DNA from: Desulfobulbaceae bacterium
GTDB lineage: Bacteria > Desulfobacterota > Desulfobulbia > Desulfobulbales > Desulfocapsaceae
Reading direction: 5' to 3'
Assembly (NCBI GenBank): GCA_003249645.1
Contig: QKIH01000090.1
Coordinates: 1 to 64,000 of the forward strand
Length of the DNA: 64,000 bases
The position numbers were made by a program, and so were the translations under genes. This document shows positions 28,559 to 38,383 of this stretch, in pieces. The notes under the pieces were generated by a model. That model did not search any database. It was not told the origin of the DNA and saw only the letters and a program-made list of their open reading frames with translations. The stretch's first letter is position 1; every line of letters starts with the position of its first letter.

Positions 28559-31500
28559 TTACCTTTTCGTCGACAAGCCCTGAGCTGTTTTGATAAATCT
28601 TTGTACCTGTATCGAATCCAGATTTTCTTCAAAACTTACGTGAACGGAATATTCATTCTCCATGACCAGATGGCCTCGAACAGCAACGACCATCCCGTCA
28701 AGAGGCACTACTTTGCCAGGAACGACCTCTGCCGATGACATGAAAACCCTTATCTGCTGCCCCAGGAGCACATGGGCCTGATCTTTCATGGACATCCGCA
28801 TATAAAAAGAAATCCCGCCGCGGGAAATATCAAACAGGTCCCCTTTAGCAGTGACATTTGTCGGCTGCCTTTCGGCATCAAGCACAACCGTTGCAACACG
28901 ACCTTCTATCTTCTTTCTTTCACTCTGGCGCCGGTCTTTTTTGGTGTTCTTGAAAAAGTCCTGCAGGGATTCATATTGCAGACAGAAATCGTGCAGCTTT
29001 GATTCCAGAGCCGGAAATTCCTCATTCCATTTTTTCTGCGAGTCAAGACGCAGCATGGAAACATCAGCATGGCCCATGGTTGAGGCAGTTATGGTCCAGA
29101 GTGAGGCATTGAAAAACGTGTCGACGCCAATAATATCACCCGGCCCGGCAATACGAACAAGCACTTCTGAGCTGCCTTTGTCACTGTAATGAAGCTTAAC
29201 CCTGCCTCGATTAACAAAAAACAACGCAGGCATACGGGAATGCTGCTCTATAATGACCTGACCGGCACCGTAACGGCGATGCTGCATTGAATGATAGAGT
29301 GTGCTGAACTCGTCTGAACTTAACACATCATACAGATCGCTCCACACTTCAATGTGACTGCTGTCAATGGCCTGGGATTTCTCCTCCTGAATGATCTCAG
29401 CTGCCTGAATAGCCTTAATAAGTGCCATTGGCGCGGAAGCTAGCAGCCATTCTCTTAGCTTATCAGCCTGGTCAAATTTACGCTGTCTGGCAGTCTGGGT
29501 GATAAGATCCATCACCAGATCAACCGCTTCATCATTTTTGCCCTGCGCAAACAACGCCTGAGCTTCCTTTTCTTTCGGTAAAAAGGTGATGCCAAGCGGC
29601 TGCGGTTTCGTCATGTTTTCAGCTGCAGACACTTTTTGCTCCTGTACGGGAGAATCTTCCTTCTTACCGTCTGGAGAAAGGCTAATTGATCCTAGAGTCT
29701 GCTCCGCTGCTTCTATAGCCGGTTTTGGTATTGCCTTATCGTTTTTACTTTCACTGATGAACGCTTGTAAGCAGTTACGAGCCTCCTCTGAGTGAGACTG
29801 GCTAAGCACAAGACAGATTTGGTCGAACCACGCTTTTGATGCAGCCGCCTTCAGGCCACCGTTGCGTTTGAGGAAATCAAGCAGTCTATCAACAACAGTT
29901 TCATCGCTGATCGGCCCAAGCGCTTCAAGCACCTGCACCTTCAGATCATCCGCAATATATTCAAGTACCTGCAGTAAAAGATCTTTCAGTTTGCTTCCAC
30001 CAATGAGCTTCAGACATCGAAGCGCTTCACTCTGAACCCGCAGATCGCTGTCACGCCCTATATCAGCCACTCTTTGCCCATGAGACGAATCACCTGTTGT
30101 CGCCAATAACTGCAGCAAATTTCTTTTCGCATACCAGGTCTGCTTCTGGTTAAGAATTTTCAGGATAGCAGTCGGAAGAACGGAGCCTGCTGTTTTCAGC
30201 AGATCAATCAGAGCAAAGCGGCTGTCTCTATTCTCTACATTGATCAGAACATTGAGAAGATGGACGAGCCCGTTCATGCCAAGTGCGATAAGCAGAGGAC
30301 CGGTGGGGTTCTGCTGGTTATTCTGTAGATAATCAGCAGCTAGACCATCAAGCAGATCAGGTGTTACCATCCTGTCCTGAATACGGGCTGCCATTGCTTT
30401 TACAGGAGCAGACTTCTTGATTTCACCGTTTCTGATAGCGGCAAACACATGTACAATCTTCAGCCCACTGCTGAAATCACCCTCCTGCAGGGCATAATTG
30501 GCAATTGAATGAAGCGCTTCAGCATATTTTTCAAAGAAGAAATCAGCCTGATCGCTGGTTTCAAGCCAGTTGATAAAGAAATCAACGTGATCAAAAAGCA
30601 GGGCTTCCCCCTTTCTCTTTATCAGCAGATCTGTCACCAGACAGAATGCACCATTATAGGTTTCAGCTTTTTCATCAGCGCTGTTATCGACCTTTTCCTG
30701 AATAAGCTGCAGGAGCTGACGTACCCGGTGAATTTCTCCTTCATTAAGGTACTTATCAATCTCTGCGGGCAGGAGATTTATCACCTCCTGACTGTCAAGC
30801 AACGCCAAGAGTTCTTCTCTTAGCTTATCGTCCCGTCCTGCATTCCCTGCGATATGAGAACTTCCGGCATCTTTTTTCAAGGAGCTGATCAGTTCAACAA
30901 TTCTTTCAAAGAGTTCTTTTCCTTCCTCGGTGTTCTTATCGAGTCTGTCGACCTGCTTACCAAGCATTTCAGTGAGCTCTATTCTCTGTTCCTTCGACAG
31001 CAACGCAAAAAGATTGTCCTGCAGCTGCATTCCAAAATCATTCTGCATAGGCTGCAGAAGAATGGCGCCATAAACTTCAGTCTCGCTGACCCGTTTAAAA
31101 AGCATAAGCGCAAACTGCTTAGTCATTTCCGGTTTTTTCTTGTCACTCAGGAGCTTGTCAAACCGGCTGACAGCCTCTGTCAAGGCAGGATAAAGCTCTG
31201 GCAAGGCATCTTCAAGCAAAGACGCGGAGAGGATTGATTGAAAAATCTGCAGCATCAGTGAGATTTTCTGCTCATCACGCAATTCAACAAATTCCCGGCC
31301 AGCTTTCTCGGAAAGAGAAGCATCTTCTAAAAAGGTCGGTACCAGATGTTCAGGTAAGGAAGCGAGATCGTGAAGAGCGATGAAACGGACTCTTCTTTTT
31401 TTCACAGATCTACTCTCTGTCGTTTTCTGGTCTTCAATAGATTCCGGAAAATATTGTGACATCCCCATGCTCTTGACAAAGGCGCGGCCGCCGCCTTCAC

Positions 31501-31900
31501 GTGCAATTTTTTCCTTACGGGATGTAAATATAAAAAGCAGTTTCCGAAAGACCTCTTCAGAGAAATCAAGATTCAGCTGTAAGTGCTGTAAATCAAGAAG
31601 TTCGAGTTGAAGAAAGAGAAAAAGTTCCCCGGCTGCCTTATTCATATCAGCAGGCAGCGGAATTCCCTGAACAAGCGGTTTTTTATCGACAAAACCGCAA
31701 TGGAGCTGATGATAGATACCTATGTAACTGGAAAGATCCTGTAAAGCACGTTTAAACGTAGCAGTAGCATGTGGCGCAGTTACAGGATACATCCTTGCCG
31801 CAAGTACAGCGTCGTTGAACGATTCTAAGGTTTCCAGAGCTTTTTCCAGTCGTTTTTCAGTCATGAGTCCCTGCATATAAGTAACAGAATACTCTATCAA
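28559..31900 (-). CDS. Large alpha-helical repeat (HEAT-like) protein with cyclic-nucleotide-binding and C-terminal PilZ domains
   Basis: 1113 aa; helical repeats; CNB-like RRYGAGQVIIEQHSRMPALFFVNRGRVKLHYSDKGSSEVLVRIAGPGDIIGVD; PilZ-like RRQSERK and DISRGGISF. Confidence 0.75.
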   Translation of the reverse strand: MIEYSVTYMQGLMTEKRLEKALETLESFNDAVLAARMYPVTAPHATATFKRALQDLSSYIGIYHQLHCGFVDKKPLVQGIPLPADMNKAAGELFLFLQLELLDLQHLQLNLDFSEEVFRKLLFIFTSRKEKIAREGGGRAFVKSMGMSQYFPESIEDQKTTESRSVKKRRVRFIALHDLASLPEHLVPTFLEDASLSEKAGREFVELRDEQKISLMLQIFQSILSASLLEDALPELYPALTEAVSRFDKLLSDKKKPEMTKQFALMLFKRVSETEVYGAILLQPMQNDFGMQLQDNLFALLSKEQRIELTEMLGKQVDRLDKNTEEGKELFERIVELISSLKKDAGSSHIAGNAGRDDKLREELLALLDSQEVINLLPAEIDKYLNEGEIHRVRQLLQLIQEKVDNSADEKAETYNGAFCLVTDLLIKRKGEALLFDHVDFFINWLETSDQADFFFEKYAEALHSIANYALQEGDFSSGLKIVHVFAAIRNGEIKKSAPVKAMAARIQDRMVTPDLLDGLAADYLQNNQQNPTGPLLIALGMNGLVHLLNVLINVENRDSRFALIDLLKTAGSVLPTAILKILNQKQTWYAKRNLLQLLATTGDSSHGQRVADIGRDSDLRVQSEALRCLKLIGGSKLKDLLLQVLEYIADDLKVQVLEALGPISDETVVDRLLDFLKRNGGLKAAASKAWFDQICLVLSQSHSEEARNCLQAFISESKNDKAIPKPAIEAAEQTLGSISLSPDGKKEDSPVQEQKVSAAENMTKPQPLGITFLPKEKEAQALFAQGKNDEAVDLVMDLITQTARQRKFDQADKLREWLLASAPMALIKAIQAAEIIQEEKSQAIDSSHIEVWSDLYDVLSSDEFSTLYHSMQHRRYGAGQVIIEQHSRMPALFFVNRGRVKLHYSDKGSSEVLVRIAGPGDIIGVDTFFNASLWTITASTMGHADVSMLRLDSQKKWNEEFPALESKLHDFCLQYESLQDFFKNTKKDRRQSERKKIEGRVATVVLDAERQPTNVTAKGDLFDISRGGISFYMRMSMKDQAHVLLGQQIRVFMSSAEVVPGKVVPLDGMVVAVRGHLVMENEYSVHVSFEENLDSIQVQRFIKTAQGLSTKR

Positions 31901-32037
31901 ACAATTGGCAACCAGTTTCCATCGACCCAGAAATTTGACAGAAAGAAGATAACTATCTTACATCATATTTAATTTCGGACAATAAAACAACTGCCGATAA
32001 TTTGCCTACAGTATAATTTTCGTTAATTTATTCCTAT

Positions 32038-32622
32038 TTACCCTATAATACCCAGTTCGCGCAGCAATCCAAGCAGTTCTGTCATCGGAAGGCCTACAAC
32101 GTTGGAATACGAACCGCAGATCCGTCGCACCAACAGCCCCCCAATACCCTGAATACCATAGGCGCCGGCCTTATCAAGCGGCTCTTTTGTAGCTATATAG
32201 TTCTTCGCGGTCTCTAAAGTGATGCGGTCAAAAAATACGTCGGTCGTAACAAGACGGCTTGCAACAGTATCACTTGCCATTTTTACCACACAAAACGAGG
32301 TGTGTACCTGATGCCCCCTGCCGCTGAGCATCAAAAGCATTTCTTCGGCATGCTTTTCATTTTCCGGCTTTCCGAGAATGACGCCATCACAGACAACAAT
32401 AGTATCTGCGCCTACAACCCAGCTTTCCGGACTCTTCCTCCCGACTGCCATCGCCTTTTCACCGGCAAGTCGACAAACGTATTGTTCAGGTGTCTCACCA
32501 TCGTTGACCTTTTCATCAATATCGGCTGAGCATATTGTAAATTCAAGCCCTGCCTGCTCGAAAAATTCTTTTCTTCTCGGTGAAGTTGAAGCAAGAATCA
32601 GTGGTTCTTTAGTCACAAACAT
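32038..32622 (-). CDS. maf: Maf-family nucleoside triphosphate pyrophosphatase
   Basis: LILASTSPRRKEFFEQAGLEF; VVGADTIVVCDGVILGKP. Confidence 0.93.
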   Translation of the reverse strand: MFVTKEPLILASTSPRRKEFFEQAGLEFTICSADIDEKVNDGETPEQYVCRLAGEKAMAVGRKSPESWVVGADTIVVCDGVILGKPENEKHAEEMLLMLSGRGHQVHTSFCVVKMASDTVASRLVTTDVFFDRITLETAKNYIATKEPLDKAGAYGIQGIGGLLVRRICGSYSNVVGLPMTELLGLLRELGIIG

Positions 32623-32726
32623 TAAAATGCCTTCACACTCTGCTTGAAAACTGCTGGCAAAGTTGTTTTTTTTCAGTATGCTAAAAGTATCGATCGTGTC
32701 TGTTAATGTTTCTATGGAGTTATCGT

Positions 32727-33161
32727 ATGACTACAAGTGATTATATCTGTTCCCGTATCTTTCAAGCCGGAGAAATCATCATGGAGGAGGGGCAGAAAGG
32801 CAGCCATCTCTACCTGATTATCAGTGGTTCTGTGAATCTCTATCAGCATAAAGGTGACTCCGCAACACTCATCACAACCATGACCAGCGGCGATATTCTC
32901 GGTGAAATGGGTCTTTTATCCAATGAACCTAGAAATGCTACCGCAATAGCCGCCACCGAATGCAAAACGGTCATGATTCAGGATCAAGCACTTAATCACG
33001 CGCTACTCAATGACAGATTGCCGATTATCAAACCGTTGACCAGACAACTTGTCCTTCGGTATAAAGAAGCGGAGAAAGCCAATCGAGATCTCCAGCAAAA
33101 GATTACCAAACTTGAAACACGCATCGCGGAACTTGAGGAACAGTTAAAAAAGCCATCCTGA
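32727..33161 (+). CDS. Small cyclic-nucleotide-binding-domain protein with C-terminal coiled coil
   Basis: IFQAGEIIMEEGQKGSHLYLIISGSVNLYQ...GDILGEMGLLSNEPRNATAIA; coiled-coil tail; start refined to MTTSDY. Confidence 0.8.
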   Translation: MTTSDYICSRIFQAGEIIMEEGQKGSHLYLIISGSVNLYQHKGDSATLITTMTSGDILGEMGLLSNEPRNATAIAATECKTVMIQDQALNHALLNDRLPIIKPLTRQLVLRYKEAEKANRDLQQKITKLETRIAELEEQLKKPS

Positions 33162-33202
33162 GAACCTGATGGCAAAAACACCAGATTCTCAGATTGTATC
33201 GA

Positions 33203-33955
33203 TCATCCCCTGATAGCATATCCTCCATCAACCGTAATAACCTGCCCTTGAATCATCTTTGACAGATCACTGCAGAGGAACAGAGCGATATCTGCAACAT
33301 CATCAGGAGTGGTTAAGCGTCCAAGAGGCGTTCTCTGCAAAGCACTGTCAAGGATCTGCTCTCGATTCGGGAAATGCTTTAACGCATCGGTATCAACAGC
33401 TCCGGCGCTGATTGTATTGATATTGATTCCGCTGTCGCCGAGTTCTACGGCAAGGTGTCTCACCAGTGATTCGAGAGCCGCTTTGGAGGCACCAACGGTG
33501 GTATAATTTTCAATAGCACGAACAGAACCAAGGCTTGAAACGGCCATGATTCTGCTGCCTCTTCCCATCAGCGGCTTCCCCTGCTGCACCAGAGTGAGAA
33601 GGGCTCGTGCATTAATATCCATGGCCCAGTTCCAATGACGCTCTGTCAACTCAAGAGCCGGCTTCAGAACACCGGAAGCTGCATTGGAAACAAGAACATC
33701 AAGACCGCCGAACTCTTCTTTGATGGTATCGAACATCTCTTTAACATCTTCTTCTTTTGCGACGTTTGCCTTGACAATAAGGCACTTGCCGCCTTTTTCC
33801 TTGACCAGGTCAGCCGTTTCCTGGGCATCTTTTTTGTGGCGTACATAATTGACCACGACATTCATTTTATTCTCTGCAAAACGAAGAGCTATGGCCCTTC
33901 CGATACCTCTTGAGCCACCGGTGATCAGGGCTACTTTTCCATCTAAATTGAACAT
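33203..33955 (-). CDS. SDR-family enoyl-ACP reductase, FabL-like
   Basis: ALITGGSRGIGRAIA; GAVDTDALKHFPNREQIL resembles Bacillus FabL. Confidence 0.75.
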   Translation of the reverse strand: MFNLDGKVALITGGSRGIGRAIALRFAENKMNVVVNYVRHKKDAQETADLVKEKGGKCLIVKANVAKEEDVKEMFDTIKEEFGGLDVLVSNAASGVLKPALELTERHWNWAMDINARALLTLVQQGKPLMGRGSRIMAVSSLGSVRAIENYTTVGASKAALESLVRHLAVELGDSGININTISAGAVDTDALKHFPNREQILDSALQRTPLGRLTTPDDVADIALFLCSDLSKMIQGQVITVDGGYAIRG

Positions 33956-34152
33956 TGTTCACCTGTTATTTAATATCAATATGATTTTTCTTTTAAACGT
34001 TTTGCCCGATGACCCAGTATCAGCAATAAACGGGTCTCAAGCTGCTATTCATGTGTTTATCGTTTAGACTCTGCTAAAAATAGTAAAAAAGATGTGAGAA
34101 AGCCAGCACAAAGACCTCCGTCTTTGTCGGCAAAAGCAGATTCCTTGCCGGA

Positions 34153-35079
34153 CTATGATCTGATTGCCATTACCATTCGCTTTATTCCGCTTACCATCAC
34201 CTTTGCAGGATGAAAGGAAATCGGCTTCATGAAAGAAGGCGGCTCAAAATTGTTTCCGCTGAAATCAGAAGCCTTGAGCAGAGGATATTGAAGCGCACTT
34301 CTTTCAGAGCCTGCTCTTCCCTGCTGCAGAGCAAGAAGAAGCAATGGGTTTAGCTGATGATCCAGACTGAGAACATCCATCAGCGCACAGTCCATAGCAA
34401 CCAGATTTGTTCCCGAGGCAATGAGTCCCAGTGAAAGAGATTCCCCTTTGATCGGTCCGGCCTTATGCATCACTTCAATACCGTCGACAATGGTCACGAC
34501 ACTGGACAATGAATCGATAAGCTCCAGGATCATCCGACTGAAAACCTCTCTCGACTGTCCATGGCTTATATGCAGGACAGCCTTTTTATATCCTTTGACA
34601 AGACCGAAAAGATTTTTCATCGCAAGCGTTACATACATCTGATTATGTGCCTTGAGCTTAGGAAGGTTAATCAGATGATCACACTCATATGCAGGAGCAC
34701 CGACTTTGACTTTGGTGCCATCAGAAAGAGAAAAGGTGCGTGTGCGACGGAACTCATCTATAGAGGCCCCAATCCGTGTCAGCTCATTTAAGGCCCCGAT
34801 ATGGCTGAGTACCCCGAAGGCAGTACCATAGGCAGGAGAGTCACCAACAATCACTTTCGCCCCATGATCGATAAACCACCGTGCACTTTCAATGATAAAG
34901 CAGGCATGCGTGCAGGCAAACAGAGGCGCCCTGGAAGTGATCAGATTCGGTTTTAACAGAACAGTACTGCCGTGATAGCTGGTGCTTCCAAAAGAGACAA
35001 GATGACGGTCAATCTCCTCATAAACCAGCGAGGGCTTATACTCTGCGCATCGACTCAGGTTGACAGATAATGACTGCAT
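34153..35079 (-). CDS. DUF362-family protein
   Basis: VLLKPNLI; VIVGDSPAYG; LINLPKLKAHNQMYVTLAMKNLFGLV. Confidence 0.85.
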   Translation of the reverse strand: MQSLSVNLSRCAEYKPSLVYEEIDRHLVSFGSTSYHGSTVLLKPNLITSRAPLFACTHACFIIESARWFIDHGAKVIVGDSPAYGTAFGVLSHIGALNELTRIGASIDEFRRTRTFSLSDGTKVKVGAPAYECDHLINLPKLKAHNQMYVTLAMKNLFGLVKGYKKAVLHISHGQSREVFSRMILELIDSLSSVVTIVDGIEVMHKAGPIKGESLSLGLIASGTNLVAMDCALMDVLSLDHQLNPLLLLALQQGRAGSERSALQYPLLKASDFSGNNFEPPSFMKPISFHPAKVMVSGIKRMVMAIRS

Positions 35080-35094
35080 GGTCCTTTAAAAGCG

Positions 35095-35128
35095 AAAAAC
35101 CGATTCTGAGGTGTCAGAACCGGTTTTT
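35095..35128 (-). terminator. Terminator downstream of serA-like gene
   Basis: AAAAACCGATTCTGA-ggtg-TCAGAACCGGTTTTT near-perfect hairpin with T-run. Confidence 0.7.
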
Positions 35129-35380
35129 CTGGAGATAGGAGAGAAGAGAAAAAGCATAATATCTAAAGCAACAATCATGCCACTTATTAATTTCATCTTC
35201 TTTTCACATAATTATAACGAGTTAATACGAAAAGGGAATTTTAAAGGAGCCTAAAAAAGTTCAGTTTTTTGTACGGCCCGGTTTCGCCCTGTTCGAACTA
35301 TTCCTTTTTTCATCATATTTACATACAGTTAGATAAAATTCATTTTTTTACTGTATGAATAAATTCTTGTATCGTTTCTG

Positions 35381-36559
35381 CTAGAAAACGATGGTTCTGG
35401 TTCTGATTACGTTCTCATTTTCCATGATTTCCGCAAGCAGTTCCTCAGATACGGCATCTTCCAGATCGATAATATTATATCCCACTTTACCGTTTGACTG
35501 GTTGCGGTAACTCTCGATATTGATACCGTATTTCCCGATCAGGTTGGTTGCAAAAGCAATCATTCCGGGAACATCCTTATTGATTACAATAAGCCTGGTA
35601 TGAACTTTCTGGGCAGGAATCGACTCGATGTTCGGGAAATTGACACTGTGAACCACGTTGCCATACTCAAGATAGGCAGCAAGTTCTTTTACTGCCATGG
35701 TTGCGCAGTTTTCTTCAGATTCTGAAGTCGAAGCGCCAAGATGCGGGGTGGTCAATATCTTCTCGTGACCGATTGTCTTTGCAGTCGGGAAGTCGGAAAG
35801 ATAACAGGAGAGCTGACCGCTTTCCAACGCCTCAAGTACGGCATCTTCATTGACGATCGGTTCACGCGCATAGTTAATCAGAACAGCACCTTTTTTCATC
35901 TTGCTGATGAACTCACTATCAACCATGCCCCTGGTTCTGTCATTGAGCGGCAGGTGAAGAGTCACAAAGTCGGCATCCTTTAAAACCGTGGTCAGGGTAC
36001 GGGTGATAGTTACCTCCGGAAGAAGCATATGGATATTCTGCAGGGCAGGAGATGGATCATAGCCCTTAACATTCATGTGCCGCTGCACGCCGCCATTGGA
36101 CATACGGACACCGATCTGGCCAAGACCCACAACAGCCAGATTTTTCCCGGCAATCTCAACGCCGCGAAAAGCAGCTTTTCTGGCTTCTACCTCGGTGCTC
36201 ACCTTTTCCGGCTCGATTGCAACAAGAGATTTGCAAAACTCAATACCGCTGTAGATATTTCTGTTCCAGACTCCAATCATCGGGAAGACGAGGTCAACAA
36301 CAGCATTGGCATTGGCACCCGGGGTATTGAAAATACAGATACCCTTCTCAGTCGCCTTATCGACAGTGATGTTGTTCACACCGGCTCCGGCTCTTGCAAC
36401 AGCAAGCAGTGACGGAAAATCATCGGTATTAACCTTGGTGCTTCTTACGAGAATTCCGTGGGGATCCTGCTCATCGGCAGAGACCGTAAAATTATCATCA
36501 AGCAGATTAAGCCCTTCCTGGGCAATAGCATTAATTTTTTTCAGTCTGAATTGAGACAT
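35381..36559 (-). CDS. serA: D-3-phosphoglycerate dehydrogenase with C-terminal ACT domain
   Basis: VVGLGQIGVRMSNG; ADFVTLHLPLNDRTRGMVDSEFISKMKKGAVLINYAREPIV; ACT-like tail NKDVPGMIAFATNLIGKYGINIESYRNQ. Confidence 0.85.
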   Translation of the reverse strand: MSQFRLKKINAIAQEGLNLLDDNFTVSADEQDPHGILVRSTKVNTDDFPSLLAVARAGAGVNNITVDKATEKGICIFNTPGANANAVVDLVFPMIGVWNRNIYSGIEFCKSLVAIEPEKVSTEVEARKAAFRGVEIAGKNLAVVGLGQIGVRMSNGGVQRHMNVKGYDPSPALQNIHMLLPEVTITRTLTTVLKDADFVTLHLPLNDRTRGMVDSEFISKMKKGAVLINYAREPIVNEDAVLEALESGQLSCYLSDFPTAKTIGHEKILTTPHLGASTSESEENCATMAVKELAAYLEYGNVVHSVNFPNIESIPAQKVHTRLIVINKDVPGMIAFATNLIGKYGINIESYRNQSNGKVGYNIIDLEDAVSEELLAEIMENENVIRTRTIVF

Positions 36560-36667
36560 TTTTTCTCCTCAGCAGTATCAATTATTATTCAGTAACATAG
36601 GCAAAAATCGGTTCCAATAATAAGACTAGAATCGAAAAGGTCAATCACTTTCCTTGATACAAAGAGT

Positions 36668-38383
36668 TCAGGGAGCGAGCAGAACACTTTTGCAGAAAGA
36701 ATGAACTTTGGTTTCCCGCTCATTTAAAAAGCAGAGCAAACCACCGTTTCCATTTTGTGTAGAATATCCAAGAGTTGACAGACAACGTCCGGAAAAACGC
36801 ATAAAAAGAGCCTTTTTGAAAAACTTGCTCTTCTCTGGGGCTGTATACAGACCGGGAATCTCATCAGCAAGATCATGGAAAAGCTGTTTTTTCATCTCCT
36901 GCAGGCTTGCATGATCATGTTCTATGACAAAATCCTCCTGAAGAAATGAAGGGAGATAACGATGACCGCAACGCAGCCAGTCGTAACAGAGCAGTTCTTC
37001 AATGAGTGCTGCATCATCTCTGCCCTCTGTACAATTATTGATTAGTTCCCCCATACGTTCATGAGTTGCAGCAAAATTGAAAAAACCGCTTTCAACACAT
37101 CCTGCCAGGATAGTTTCAAAATAGAGATAAATATCCTCCCCGCTTTGACGAAGATAGTGCCACAAAGAAACAAAATAGCGGTTATTGAGAAACTTCTCTA
37201 CACACTCACAGAACCAGTACCGGCTGCGCAGCGTTTTTTTGTCCATCCAGTTCGAACAGAAAATCGAGTATGGCGGAGATCCGCTTGAACGATAGCCGTA
37301 TTCAGCCTGTTTTAGGCTTAACGGCGTATCAGGAAGAATTTTCAGCAGCCCCATCTGGATATAATGTCCCTGCATGGCAAAAACATCCCTGAACGACTGG
37401 CCGAAACTTTTTTCATCCTCAAAGGGAAGCCCGAGAATCAGATCAAGGTGCAGGTGAATATTGGCTGGCGCGGCAAGCTGCTGCACCACCTCATGAGCAG
37501 CCGCCGTATCAACAAAACGATCTATAGCCTGCAATGTGGCAGGATTAGTGGACTGAATGCCTATTTCAAACTGAAAAAGCTGATCAGGAACCGTTGCAAG
37601 AAATTCAAGGCATTCAGGAGTGAACCTGTCTGGAGATATCTCAAAATGAAAAGTGGTTTCACATTTTTTACCGGCAATGTGCCGCCAGATTGCTCTGGCC
37701 CGCTTTGGAATATCATTGAATGTTCTGTCGACAAAACGGATAACAAGGGGCTTATGGACAAGGAGAAAGTCGATTTCCTCACACACCTGCTCCACCGGCT
37801 TATGGAAAACACCCCGTTCTGCCGCACTGAGACAATATGCACAGGAAAAGGGACAGCCCCTAGAACTCTCGTAATAGATATGACGATTTTTTAAATGCTG
37901 ATCAAAATCCTCATCCCGATAAGGCAGAAGAAGACGCTGATCCTTCATCCTCAGGAAATTGCCGCCGTATCTTTTTGCAGGCGTCTTGGCCGCAATATCT
38001 TTCCAGAATCCTTCTCCGACCGCCTCAATTTCACCGGTGACAATGGTAGTGTTATTGCCGCTGAAACGTTCCCCTATCACGCCCGCCTGCGGCCCGCCGA
38101 CTACACAGTGAATCTCGGGATACCCTCTTTCAATATCCTGAAGAAGACGCTCGATCAGCTCAGAATTCCAGATCAGTGCAGAGAATAATATGTAATCCGG
38201 CTCATCTTCAACCAGGCGCAGAAACAGCTCATAATACGAATCATTGATAGTACACTGCATGATCTCAGTATCAAATCCGGCACAGTACTTTTCAATCTCC
38301 TGCCTGATATAGAAGAGCGCCAGACAAGAATGGGTGAATCTGGCGTTTAAGGCAACAAGCTTGAGCTTCATGTCTCTTTCCAA
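36668..38383 (-). CDS. B12-binding-domain radical SAM protein, DUF4080-like C-terminus
   Basis: CPFSCAYCLS radical SAM cysteines; N-terminal cobalamin-binding-like fold; VVGGPQAGV. Confidence 0.85.
   Translation of the reverse strand: MERDMKLKLVALNARFTHSCLALFYIRQEIEKYCAGFDTEIMQCTINDSYYELFLRLVEDEPDYILFSALIWNSELIERLLQDIERGYPEIHCVVGGPQAGVIGERFSGNNTTIVTGEIEAVGEGFWKDIAAKTPAKRYGGNFLRMKDQRLLLPYRDEDFDQHLKNRHIYYESSRGCPFSCAYCLSAAERGVFHKPVEQVCEEIDFLLVHKPLVIRFVDRTFNDIPKRARAIWRHIAGKKCETTFHFEISPDRFTPECLEFLATVPDQLFQFEIGIQSTNPATLQAIDRFVDTAAAHEVVQQLAAPANIHLHLDLILGLPFEDEKSFGQSFRDVFAMQGHYIQMGLLKILPDTPLSLKQAEYGYRSSGSPPYSIFCSNWMDKKTLRSRYWFCECVEKFLNNRYFVSLWHYLRQSGEDIYLYFETILAGCVESGFFNFAATHERMGELINNCTEGRDDAALIEELLCYDWLRCGHRYLPSFLQEDFVIEHDHASLQEMKKQLFHDLADEIPGLYTAPEKSKFFKKALFMRFSGRCLSTLGYSTQNGNGGLLCFLNERETKVHSFCKSVLLAP

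Noticed and set aside
34108-34127. ACAAAGAC-ctcc-GTCTTTGT hairpin after the DUF362 gene
   Set aside because: Probably a transcript 3' end, but without a U-tract; not unusual enough.
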